Origin: DATLAN01 sp035527455 | GTDB lineage: Bacteria > Planctomycetota > Planctomycetia > Pirellulales > Thermoguttaceae | Direction of reading: 5' to 3' | Length of the DNA stretch: 62,009 nucleotides | Assembly (NCBI GenBank): GCA_035527455.1 | Contig: DATLAN010000227.1 | Location: 1-62,009 of the forward strand | Shown: positions 24,364 through 31,733 of the stretch, piece by piece | Layout of the letters: each line of letters starts with the position of its first letter | Position numbering within the stretch: position 1 is the first letter of the stretch | Position numbers and translations under genes: made by a program | Notes under the pieces: generated by a model | Databases searched by the model: none | Seen by the model: only the letters and a program-made list of their open reading frames with translations | What the model was told of the DNA's origin: nothing

Positions 24364-25515
24364 TCACACGCTGGCCGGCTCGGTGGCGTAGCCGTATTGC
24401 TCGATGAACTTGGACCAGCGGCGGCGGATCTCGGCGCGGGTTTCGTCGGAGATTTCGTAGCGGTTGGTCTGGTAGTCCTTCTGATCCGCCACGTACTGCT
24501 CCAGCGCCGGCAGCACCTGGTCGAATTCGCCCAGTTCCAGGTGCTCGTAGATCGAGCGCGTCTGCCCGATCGGGTCTTTGACCAGATCCTCGTAGCGGAC
24601 CTCGCAAAAACGCGACGGCTCGACCAGCGCCCGATCTCGCTCCAGCGCCGCGTACATCCGGTTGAACGTCTCGAAGACGTACTCGTCCAGGCCCTCGAAC
24701 TTGGGAACCTGCAAGCCGTCGCGCCGATAGAGACGCTTCCAAAGATAGACCGTCGAAACGAAGACGGTGACCGGGTCGCGGACGATGTGTACGAATCGGG
24801 CGTCGGGAAACATCTCCAACAGCGTCTTGATCCGCGCCGTGTGCGGCGGCGACTTGAGCACGATTCGCCGGGCGTCCCGCACGGTGATGCACTTGAGAAA
24901 CCACATCAGCGCCCGCTTCCAGCGAGCCAACGCCTCGGGAGGCAACCCCCGCAGATCCAGGTACTCCGGATACTGCGGCGGCCGGTTGGCGAAGGCGATC
25001 GTCAAGATGGGCGAGGGAACGCCCATATTGCACATGGCGAATTCGTCTTCCTGGGGGCGGCGGGCGTCGAACTTCATGTTGTCCATCGGACGCTTCGACG
25101 GCATCATCCGCCGGATCAGGCCGCCGAGGAACCAGGTCGATACGAGGAAATGGTTCGGGGCGAAGCACATGCAGGCGTCCGGGTAGGTGTGCCGGCGGTC
25201 GAGCACCATCAGTTCGTGCAGCAGCGTGGTTCCCGACCGCCAGTGGCCGATGACAAAAATCGGGGCTTTCTCGATCTCGGTCCGCGCGATCCGGCGGCCG
25301 TAGATGAGTTTCTGAATTGCCCAGAGCGCCAGGTGCATGAGCGTCAGCATGGAGATGATCAACGTCATCCCCACCCGGCTGGGCGAGACGGCAAATCGAT
25401 TTCGCCCCAGCAGGCGGAACCACCCGGTGATCCACATCCCGTTCCAGAACCGCATGTGCCAGAAGCGTTCTCTGGCGCCCTGTTCCCCGGGTTTTTTGTC
25501 AGCGGCAGCCGCCAT
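24364..25515 (-). CDS. PAPS-dependent sulfotransferase family protein
   Basis: A 383-residue enzyme that would move sulfate from PAPS to a hydroxyl or amine acceptor. The 5'-phosphosulfate loop PIFVIGHWRSGTTLLHELM lies at about 110-128, and the 3'-phosphate motif FVHIVRDPVTVFVS at about 260. A hydrophobic stretch (about 45-70) near the N-terminus may anchor it to the membrane. ATG 25515 has GAGGA at ideal distance; ATG 25521 and a longer frame exist. Planctomycetes carry many such genes for sulfated polysaccharides. Here it interrupts the flagellar cluster in reverse orientation; a role in flagellar or sheath modification is possible but unproven. Confidence 0.88.
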   Translation of the reverse strand: MAAAADKKPGEQGARERFWHMRFWNGMWITGWFRLLGRNRFAVSPSRVGMTLIISMLTLMHLALWAIQKLIYGRRIARTEIEKAPIFVIGHWRSGTTLLHELMVLDRRHTYPDACMCFAPNHFLVSTWFLGGLIRRMMPSKRPMDNMKFDARRPQEDEFAMCNMGVPSPILTIAFANRPPQYPEYLDLRGLPPEALARWKRALMWFLKCITVRDARRIVLKSPPHTARIKTLLEMFPDARFVHIVRDPVTVFVSTVYLWKRLYRRDGLQVPKFEGLDEYVFETFNRMYAALERDRALVEPSRFCEVRYEDLVKDPIGQTRSIYEHLELGEFDQVLPALEQYVADQKDYQTNRYEISDETRAEIRRRWSKFIEQYGYATEPASV

Positions 25516-25834
25516 TACCATTCCTCGATCGTTCGGCCAGTCCGGAGGGGGATTAGTTCTCCGGTAGAGGCCATTGCCCCTAATATTGATCGGCAGGCAG
25601 TTTTCCCAATTCACCTACCCCTCTCATTTACTCCACGGGAATTCACCATCTTACCAGATTCGGACCCCGCAAGGCAAGGTCTTCACCGGCGGCGTTCTCG
25701 GCGTGATGACCATCGCCGGTGACGTGGTTCTCCGCCAAACCGACCTGGACACCCTCGGCCCTTTTCGGTACTGTCTCCCCACTTCTCTTCTACCTCGTTC
25801 ATACCTCGTTCGACGACGGCATCCGGAGAAACGG
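25516..25834. other. Divergent gap between sulfotransferase and flhA, no gene seen
   Basis: 319 bases. Plus-strand reading is open in the flhA frame back to about 25574, but there is no ribosome site or family match before 25835. No convincing promoter or repeat was found, although promoters for both flanking genes must lie here if flhA is transcribed separately from flhB. Confidence 0.5.
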
Positions 25835-27928
25835 ATGGCTACGGGAGCTGCGCCGCCAGCGGCGGCGTCGGGTTCTTCGGCCCGAATCCAGGACCTGATC
25901 TTGCCGGTGGGGATCATCGCCAGCGTGCTGGTGATCATGGTCCCGCTGCCGTCTGCGCTGATGAACTTCCTGCTGGCGGCGAACATCACGGTCGCCGTGA
26001 TCATCCTGCTCACTACGATCTACGTGCGAACTCCGCTGGAGTTCAGTGTTTTCCCCTCGCTCTTGCTGACCACGACCCTCTTCCGCCTGGTGCTCAACGT
26101 CGCCACCACCCGATTGATTCTCACCCAAGCCGAGACGGACGGGATGCTGGCGGCCGGCGGCGTGATCAAGAGCTTCGGGGAGTTCGTCGCCGGCGACCGG
26201 ATCGTGGTCGGGCTGATCATCTTCGCGATCATCGTGCTGATCCAGTTCGTGGTGATCACCAAGGGGGCCACGCGAATCAGCGAGGTGGCCGCCCGATTCG
26301 CCTTGGACGGCATGCCGGGCCGGCAGATGGCCATCGACGCGGACCTCAACGCCGGCATCATCGACGAGCGCGAAGCCCAACGCCGCCGCGAGGAAATCAC
26401 CCAGCAGGCCGACTTCTTCGGCGCCATGGACGGTGCCAGCAAATTCGTCCGCGGCGACGCCATCGCCGGAATCGTGATCACGCTGATCAATATCATCGGC
26501 GGGCTGGTCATCGGCACGGTCGAAGCGGGGATGAGCCTGGGCGAGGCGGCGGCGCTGTTCACCAAGTTGACCATCGGCGACGGACTGGTCAGCCAGGTGC
26601 CCGCCTTGCTGATCTCCCTGGCGGCCGCTCTGCTGGTCACCCGAAGCAGCCAACGGATCAATCTGCCCAGGGAAATCCTCCGGCAGGTCTTCTCGCGTCC
26701 CCCGGCGCTGGCGGTGGCCGGAGGGTTCCTCGGCGTGTTGATCTTCACCAGCCTGCCGAAAATCCCGTTGATCCTGCTCGGCGCCGGTTGTGCCGCGTTG
26801 GCGGTGATGCTCTCGCGCAAAACGGCCCAGGTGAAAGCCACCGACGACGCCAAGAAGAAGGCCGAAGCGTCCAAGCCGGCCGACGAACGCATCGAGGATT
26901 ACCTGGCGGTCGACCCGATGGAGGTGGAGATCGGCGTGGGGTTGATTCGCCTGGCCGATCCGCGCCGCGGCGGTGATTTGCTCGAGAGGATCCAACGGGT
27001 CCGCCAGAACGTGGCTTCCGAGATCGGCATCATCCTGCCGAAAGTCCGCATCCGCGACAACATGCGCCTGGAGCAGACCCAGTACCGCGTCAAGATCGGC
27101 GATATGCCGGTGGCCGAAGGGACGGTGCACCCGAACATGTTCCTGGCGATGGACTCCGGCGTGACCACCGGCAGGGTGATGGGAGTGACGACGAAGGACC
27201 CGGCCTTCGGGACGCCGGCCGTGTGGATCGAGCCGTCCGTGCGCGACCAGGCCGAGATGTTCGGCTACACGGTGGTCGAGCCGGGTAGCGTGGTCGCCAC
27301 CCACCTGACCGAAACGGTTCGCCGCCACGCCGACGAGATCCTCACCCGCGACGCCGCCAAGCACCTCGTCGACGAGTTGAAGCAGACCTCGCCCGCCGTG
27401 GTCGACGAACTCATTCCCGAGGCGATGAAACTGGCCGAGGTCCAGCAGATCCTGCAGATGTTGTTGCGCGAGGGGGTTCCCATTCGCCAGCTCGGCGCGA
27501 TCCTGGAAACGCTCGGCGACTACGCGCCCCGGTCGAAGGACCCCGTGCTGTTGACCGAGTACGTGCGGCATCGGCTCGCGCGGACCATCTGCACCAAGTA
27601 CCGCGACGAGGAGAGCCGCTTGCACGTGGTCACGCTCGACCCGGCGCTGGAGGACCGGATCCGGGCGGGCTTCGACCACAACGAGCACGGGCTGTTCATC
27701 CGCATGTCGCCGCAGGCGGTGGAAGCGACCTGCCGCCAGATCGTCGGCGAAGTCGAGAAACTCACCGCCGGCGGCCATCCGCCCGTCGTGCTGGTCAGCC
27801 CGCAGATCCGCGCCGCGTTGAAACGGATGACCACCCCGCACATCCCGCAGCTTGTCGTCCTCAGCTACAACGAGGTCACCCGCGACACGATCGTCGATTC
27901 GATGGCCATGGTCACTGACGCGAAGTGA
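25835..27928 (+). CDS. flhA: Flagellar export gate protein FlhA
   Basis: A 697-residue protein, standard length. The N-terminal half has about eight transmembrane helices and carries the FHIPEP-family signature, here GDRIVVGLIIFAIIVLIQFV, TKGATRISEVAARFALDGMP and GRQMAIDADLNAGIIDEREA (about 110-180). The C-terminal cytoplasmic domain (about 365-697) forms the nonameric ring that docks chaperone-substrate complexes (PVAEGTVHPNMFLAMDSG; YRDEESRLHVVTLDPALEDR). ATG 25835 has GGAGA upstream. It is parted from flhB by the reversed hicB/sulfotransferase block. Confidence 0.95.
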   Translation: MATGAAPPAAASGSSARIQDLILPVGIIASVLVIMVPLPSALMNFLLAANITVAVIILLTTIYVRTPLEFSVFPSLLLTTTLFRLVLNVATTRLILTQAETDGMLAAGGVIKSFGEFVAGDRIVVGLIIFAIIVLIQFVVITKGATRISEVAARFALDGMPGRQMAIDADLNAGIIDEREAQRRREEITQQADFFGAMDGASKFVRGDAIAGIVITLINIIGGLVIGTVEAGMSLGEAAALFTKLTIGDGLVSQVPALLISLAAALLVTRSSQRINLPREILRQVFSRPPALAVAGGFLGVLIFTSLPKIPLILLGAGCAALAVMLSRKTAQVKATDDAKKKAEASKPADERIEDYLAVDPMEVEIGVGLIRLADPRRGGDLLERIQRVRQNVASEIGIILPKVRIRDNMRLEQTQYRVKIGDMPVAEGTVHPNMFLAMDSGVTTGRVMGVTTKDPAFGTPAVWIEPSVRDQAEMFGYTVVEPGSVVATHLTETVRRHADEILTRDAAKHLVDELKQTSPAVVDELIPEAMKLAEVQQILQMLLREGVPIRQLGAILETLGDYAPRSKDPVLLTEYVRHRLARTICTKYRDEESRLHVVTLDPALEDRIRAGFDHNEHGLFIRMSPQAVEATCRQIVGEVEKLTAGGHPPVVLVSPQIRAALKRMTTPHIPQLVVLSYNEVTRDTIVDSMAMVTDAK

Positions 27929-28229
27929 GCAACCCATTGGACCACGAACGAGAAGCAGTTGAATCATGCGACGCTCGAACCAGCTTCGAAACACCACAAA
28001 CGCCCGCCGACTGCGTTCGGCGGGGTCGCCTCACCGCAATCCGAATCCCGATCCATAATCCCTATCCCTAACCCTCAACGCGGCCTTTGGCTGCAGCCGA
28101 ACGGCGGGCAAGCCCGCCCGCTAAACGGTGTTTTCACGACTGGTTACGTGAAACCCCCAGCCCCCAGCCCCCAGCCCGCAACCCCCAGCCCCTATCCCCT
28201 GACCCCTAGCCCCTAACCCCCATCGAGCC
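27929..28229 (+). repeat. Palindrome B and C-rich tandem tract between flhA and flhF
   Basis: 301 bases without a gene. CGATCCATAATCCCTATCCC (28049-28068) precedes palindrome family B with the same extended lead-in as the 21600 copy (GCGGCCTTTGGCTGCAGCCG, then AACGGCGGGCAAGCCCGCCC, 28079-28132). Then comes a CCCCCAG/CCCCTAACCC array (28150-28222) that ends a few bases before the flhF ATG. Confidence 0.85.
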
Positions 28230-29387
28230 ATGGAAGTACGAACCTACCGCGCGACGACGATGCACGAAGCACTGGCGTTGGTGCGTCGCGAACTGGGGCC
28301 GGACGCGGCCGTGTTGCACACTCGGGAAGTCCGCGCCGGCCGGTTCTTCGGCTGGTTTCCCGGACCACGGCAGATCGAAGTCACGGCGTCGCGGCACGTG
28401 AACGTTCCCAGCCGGTTCCCGCCGCCGCAGGACCGCGCCCCCGAGGTGGTCGCGCCAAAAGCTCCCCGGCACGCGCCGGCGGCCCGGGCTCAGGACCCGC
28501 ACCTGCCCGACCAGGTGCAGGGCCAACTGAAGGATCTGCAAGCGATGGTCCAGGAACTCTGCCGGCATTCGAAATCCGAGCATCGTCGCGACCTGCCCGA
28601 GGAGCTGTTCCGGCTGTTCACCGATCTGCTCGACGCCGAGTTGAGCGAGGAGCTGGCCCGCGAGCTGGTCGAGCGGATCCGCGACGAGGCGGCCGGGACC
28701 GAGTTGTCCGACCCGGTTCTGCTGAAGGCCCGCATCGCGCGGATGCTCGAAGCGGAGATTGCCGTCACCGGTCCGATCTCGGTCACGCCCGGCCGCCGCC
28801 GGCTGGTGGCGCTGGTCGGCCCGACCGGCGTGGGCAAGACCACGACGATCGCGAAGTTGGCGGCCAATTACCGCTTGAAGGAGAAACGCCGCGTCGGATT
28901 GATCACCGTCGACACCTATCGGATCGCGGCGGTCGAGCAGTTGCGGACTTATGCCGACATCATCGATCTGCCGATGCAGGTGGTCTCCACGCCGCGCGAA
29001 ATGTGCGAGGCCATACGCCGCATGGGCGACCTCGACCTGATCCTGATGGACACGGCCGGCCGCAGCCCGAAGGACGAAGTCAAGATCCAGGAACTCCGGA
29101 CCTTCCTGACCGAGGCCGAGGCCGACGAGGTCCACCTGGTACTCAGCAGCGTGGTCGGCTCGCGGGCCTTGGTGCAAACGGCCGAGCGCTTCGCCCCGGT
29201 CGGCACCACGGCGGTGTTGTTGACCAAGCTCGACGAAGCGACCGGCCTGGGCAACGTGATCCCCGTGCTCCGATCGAGCCAACTCCCGCTGAGCTACGTG
29301 ACCAACGGACAGAGCGTGCCGGACGACATCGAAATCGCCAATCCCCATCGCCTGGCCCGCTGCATCCTCTCCGCAAAGGACCAGTAG
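28230..29387 (+). CDS. flhF: Flagellar placement GTPase FlhF
   Basis: A 385-residue SRP-type GTPase that sets the site of flagellar assembly at the pole. The N-terminal basic domain (MEVRTYRATTMHEALALVRR) has the FlhF-specific ELGPDAAVLHTREV; a helical N domain (about 90-180) follows; the G domain shows G1 GPTGVGKT (197-204), VDTYRIAAVEQLRTYADII, G3 DTAGRS and G4 TKLDEA. FlhF is paired with FlhG, encoded next. The ATG follows a C-rich tract without a clear Shine-Dalgarno. Confidence 0.95.
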   Translation: MEVRTYRATTMHEALALVRRELGPDAAVLHTREVRAGRFFGWFPGPRQIEVTASRHVNVPSRFPPPQDRAPEVVAPKAPRHAPAARAQDPHLPDQVQGQLKDLQAMVQELCRHSKSEHRRDLPEELFRLFTDLLDAELSEELARELVERIRDEAAGTELSDPVLLKARIARMLEAEIAVTGPISVTPGRRRLVALVGPTGVGKTTTIAKLAANYRLKEKRRVGLITVDTYRIAAVEQLRTYADIIDLPMQVVSTPREMCEAIRRMGDLDLILMDTAGRSPKDEVKIQELRTFLTEAEADEVHLVLSSVVGSRALVQTAERFAPVGTTAVLLTKLDEATGLGNVIPVLRSSQLPLSYVTNGQSVPDDIEIANPHRLARCILSAKDQ

Positions 29388-29470
29388 GTCAGGGCTTGCC
29401 CTGACGAAATCGAGGACCACGGCTTGCCCTGACGAAATCGAGATTCCAGGCTTGCCCCAACGAAATCAAG
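29388..29470 (+). repeat. Three tandem GGCTTGCCCTGACGAAATC units before flhG
   Basis: Units start near 29393, 29420 and 29448 with a period of about 28 bases; the first includes GTCAGGGCTTGCCCTGAC, a near-perfect palindrome. A related GTAGGTCAGGCTGTGCCTGAC lies at about 33294-33314. The array ends 22 bases before the flhG GTG. Confidence 0.8.
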
Positions 29471-29492
29471 CAGTCGGCAGGAAAATCCATCA

Positions 29493-30401
29493 GTGCACGA
29501 TCAGGCAAATCAACTGCGACGACTCGTTCGCGACCGCAGTGAAGCGGACTTCCCGCAGCGCGCACGCCGTCCGCGCCTCGTATTGCTTGCCGGCGGAAAA
29601 GGCGGCGTGGGCACGACGACCGTCGCCGTCAACCTGGCCGTGGCTCTGGCCCGCCGTGGATTGCGAACCGGTCTCGTCGACGCCGATTCTCGCGGCGGCG
29701 ACGTCGCCGTCCTCTGCGGCCTGGAGGAACGGTTCACGCTGGCCGACGTGATTGCCCAACGGCGGACTTTGCCGGCATCGCTTCAATCGGGGCCCGGCGG
29801 AATCCGCGTCCTCGGCGGCGACTGGCGATGGAAGCAACTCCCGGGCGACAAGAACGTCCTCGGGAATCGATTGCTTACCCAGTTGGAAAGCCTCGACGCA
29901 CAAGTGGATCTGATGGTGCTGGATGTGGGAAACGGACCCAACGACGCGCTGCGGCCGATCGTGTGGGCTGCCGACGTCGTGTTGGCCGTGACCACGGCGG
30001 AAACGCCGGCCGTGCTGAACACCTACGCATGGATCAAAACCCTGGAGGCCGATGGGATCGCCGGCCATGTCGGCACGTTGGTCAACCAGGCGCCTTCCGC
30101 AACCGTTGCCCAAAGCGTGCAAGACCGCCTAAGGCGGGCCTGCCGCCGTTTCCTCGCCATGGATCTGCCCGGGGCCGGCCACGTTCCGGCCGATCCGGCA
30201 GTGGGGCGGGCTTCCGCCACCGGAGAACCGTTCGTGCTGGCCGCGCCCCGCAGCCCCGCCGCACGGCACGTCGACCGTCTGGCCCAAGCCGTCTCGACGT
30301 GGGACGCAAAGAATTCATCCCAATCCACAAACCGGAGGAAATCACGAAAACCCGAAAAAGAGGAAATATTGATTCAACCCTTGGCCGTGGCTAGCCGATA
30401 G
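29493..30401 (+). CDS. flhG: FlhG/FleN-type MinD-like ATPase, P-loop lysine replaced
   Basis: A 302-residue MinD/ParA-family protein that limits flagellar number and acts on FlhF. The deviant Walker A region reads GGKGGVGTTT at 34-43: the signature lysine (36) is present, but the P-loop lysine expected at position 41 is threonine. GLVDADSRGGDVAVLCGLEE and LMVLDVGNGPNDALRPIV give the switch regions. The extreme N-terminus contains the short QANQLRRLV motif, resembling the DQAxxLR FlhF-activating helix. GTG start with CAGGAAAA upstream. The basic C-terminal tail (about 275-290) may serve in membrane binding. Confidence 0.88.
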   Translation: MHDQANQLRRLVRDRSEADFPQRARRPRLVLLAGGKGGVGTTTVAVNLAVALARRGLRTGLVDADSRGGDVAVLCGLEERFTLADVIAQRRTLPASLQSGPGGIRVLGGDWRWKQLPGDKNVLGNRLLTQLESLDAQVDLMVLDVGNGPNDALRPIVWAADVVLAVTTAETPAVLNTYAWIKTLEADGIAGHVGTLVNQAPSATVAQSVQDRLRRACRRFLAMDLPGAGHVPADPAVGRASATGEPFVLAAPRSPAARHVDRLAQAVSTWDAKNSSQSTNRRKSRKPEKEEILIQPLAVASR

Positions 30402-30430
30402 TAAAGTCGTCTGTGGGCAGGCGAACTGCT

Positions 30431-30461
30431 GTTAAACTGGATCAGATGCACTAAGTTTAAC
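30431..30461. promoter_or_regulatory. Inverted repeat GTTAAACT-N15-AGTTTAAC
   Basis: Perfect 8-base arms at 30431-30438 and 30454-30461 with a 15-base loop, 20 bases before the next start codon. It may be an operator half-site pair or a weak hairpin. AT-rich in a GC-rich setting, which makes it stand out. Confidence 0.4.
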
Positions 30462-30480
30462 GGCATCGAAGGACGAACTC

Positions 30481-30720
30481 GTGGCTCACATTTACGCCGG
30501 AATCCTCGGCTTTTTGGCCTTCCTGACCTCGCTGGCGCACGGCGCCTTGCACGGCGGCTCGGCCGAATCCATCCTGCTTCGCGCGTGGTGCCATTTGCTG
30601 GCCTTCGCAGCGATCGGGCTGGTGATCGGTTGGGTGGCCGAGCGGATCGTCGCCGATTCGGTTCGCGGAAGGTTGCTGGCCGAGTTGGATGCCGAGGTAA
30701 TGAAACCACCTGCCGACTGA
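30481..30720 (+). CDS. Small two-helix membrane protein between flhG and fliA
   Basis: A 79-residue protein, family not recognised. Two transmembrane helices are predicted by eye: about 3-22 (HIYAGILGFLAFLTSLAHGA) and 33-54 (LLRAWCHLLAFAAIGLVIGW), followed by a short charged C-terminal tail (AERIVADSVRGRLLAELDAE). GTG start 30481; AAGGA lies about eight bases upstream. It lies in line with flhG and fliA, spaced 79 and 73 bases from them. The location suggests a flagellar role, for example a partner for FlhG or the stator, but nothing in the sequence shows this. Confidence 0.7.
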   Translation: MAHIYAGILGFLAFLTSLAHGALHGGSAESILLRAWCHLLAFAAIGLVIGWVAERIVADSVRGRLLAELDAEVMKPPAD

Positions 30721-30793
30721 CCGCCTTGCCAACGGGCGTACCGAGAAGGATCTCATCAAAGCGGCGCCGCCGGGCGCCATCATGGAGGAATGC

Positions 30794-31576
30794 ATGGCAA
30801 CGATTGTCGCTCCTGAAGACGTCGAGCAACTTTGGATCGAGTTCAAGAAGGACATGTCGAATCAGGAGATGCGCAACCGGCTGATCGAACTGTACTTGCC
30901 GTTGGTGAAGTACAACGGCGAGCGGATCTGGGCACGGCTGCCCGAAGGGGTCGAGTTGGACGACCTCATCTCGGCCGGGGTCTTCGGGCTGATGGACGCC
31001 ATCGACGCCTTCGACCTTTCGCGGTGCGTGAAGTTCGAGACCTATTGCGTTCCCCGCATCCGCGGCGCGATGCTCGACGAGCTGCGCACCATGGACTGGG
31101 TTCCCCGGCTGGTCCGCAGCAAGGCCAGCAAGCTCAACGAGGCGATGAAGAACGTCGAGGCCCGGCTCGGCCGCCATCCCACCGAGATCGAATTGGCCGC
31201 GCAGTTGGAGATCACCGTCCCCGAACTGGAGAAGATGATCCTCGACGCCAACGCGGTGAACCTGATCAGCCTGAACAAGAAGTGGTACGAGACCGACAGC
31301 TACAAGGACGTCCGCGAGATCGACATCCTCGAGGACAAGAAGGGCGAAGACCCCACCAAGCGGATCCAGAAGAACGACCTGATGCGCCTGGTCACCAAGG
31401 GCCTGAATCGCAACGAGCGGCTGATCATCATCCTCTACTATTACGAAGAGCTGACGATGAAAGAGATCGGCGCCACGCTCGATCTTTCCGAAAGCCGCGT
31501 CAGCCAAATGCACAGCTCGATCGTCCAGCGCCTGCAAAGCCAGTTGCACCGCCGCCGCCCGGAGTTCGGCGGTTGA
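30794..31576 (+). CDS. fliA: Flagellar sigma factor FliA (sigma-28, WhiG type)
   Basis: A 260-residue sigma-70 family factor of the FliA/WhiG group. Region 2 shows LIELYLPLVKYNGERIWARL, DLISAGVFGLMDAIDAFDLS and FETYCVPRIRGAMLDELRTM with DWVPR, the FliA hallmark. Region 3 (KLNEAMKNVEARLGRHPTEI) and region 4 (LTMKEIGATLDLSESRVSQM) follow. It would direct late flagellar genes such as flagellin, which lie outside the window. ATG 30794 is preferred to ATG 30782 because GGAGGA sits four bases upstream. Gene ends the flagellar cluster. Confidence 0.95.
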   Translation: MATIVAPEDVEQLWIEFKKDMSNQEMRNRLIELYLPLVKYNGERIWARLPEGVELDDLISAGVFGLMDAIDAFDLSRCVKFETYCVPRIRGAMLDELRTMDWVPRLVRSKASKLNEAMKNVEARLGRHPTEIELAAQLEITVPELEKMILDANAVNLISLNKKWYETDSYKDVREIDILEDKKGEDPTKRIQKNDLMRLVTKGLNRNERLIIILYYYEELTMKEIGATLDLSESRVSQMHSSIVQRLQSQLHRRRPEFGG

Positions 31577-31581
31577 CGGTT

Positions 31582-31612
31582 GGGTGCCACTGGCCGCTTG
31601 CCGGCCAGTGCC
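31582..31612. repeat. Palindromic repeat family D, copy 1
   Basis: GGGTGCCACTGGCCGCTTGC CGGCCAGTGCC. Stem CACTGGCCG/CGGCCAGTG with a short loop. Related copies at 41041-41071 and, as a pair, 57448-57527. It follows fliA closely and may serve as a terminator stem, but there is no T run. Confidence 0.7.
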
Positions 31613-31677
31613 GAAGACGAGCGGTCGCACGTAGGCGGGTGGCCCCGTCGATTCTCCGGAATAGGCGTTGCTACAGA

Positions 31678-31720
31678 AAAGGGGTCGGGAGTCTTTTTCG
31701 AAAAAGCTCCCGACCCCTTT
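31678..31720. repeat. 43-base palindrome between convergent fliA and secretin-domain gene
   Basis: AAAGGGGTCGGGAG, TC, TTTTTCGAAAAA, G, CTCCCGACCCCTTT: a nearly perfect palindrome with 14-base outer arms. On either strand the inner part gives T runs, so it might end transcription from both sides. It may also be one more dispersed repeat family. Confidence 0.7.
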
Positions 31721-31733
31721 AATCGTCCCCAAA

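Noticed and set aside
24364..25515. Sulfotransferase as a proven flagellin-modifying enzyme
   Set aside because: Only the location suggests it; the family acts on many carbohydrates, so it is left as a possibility.
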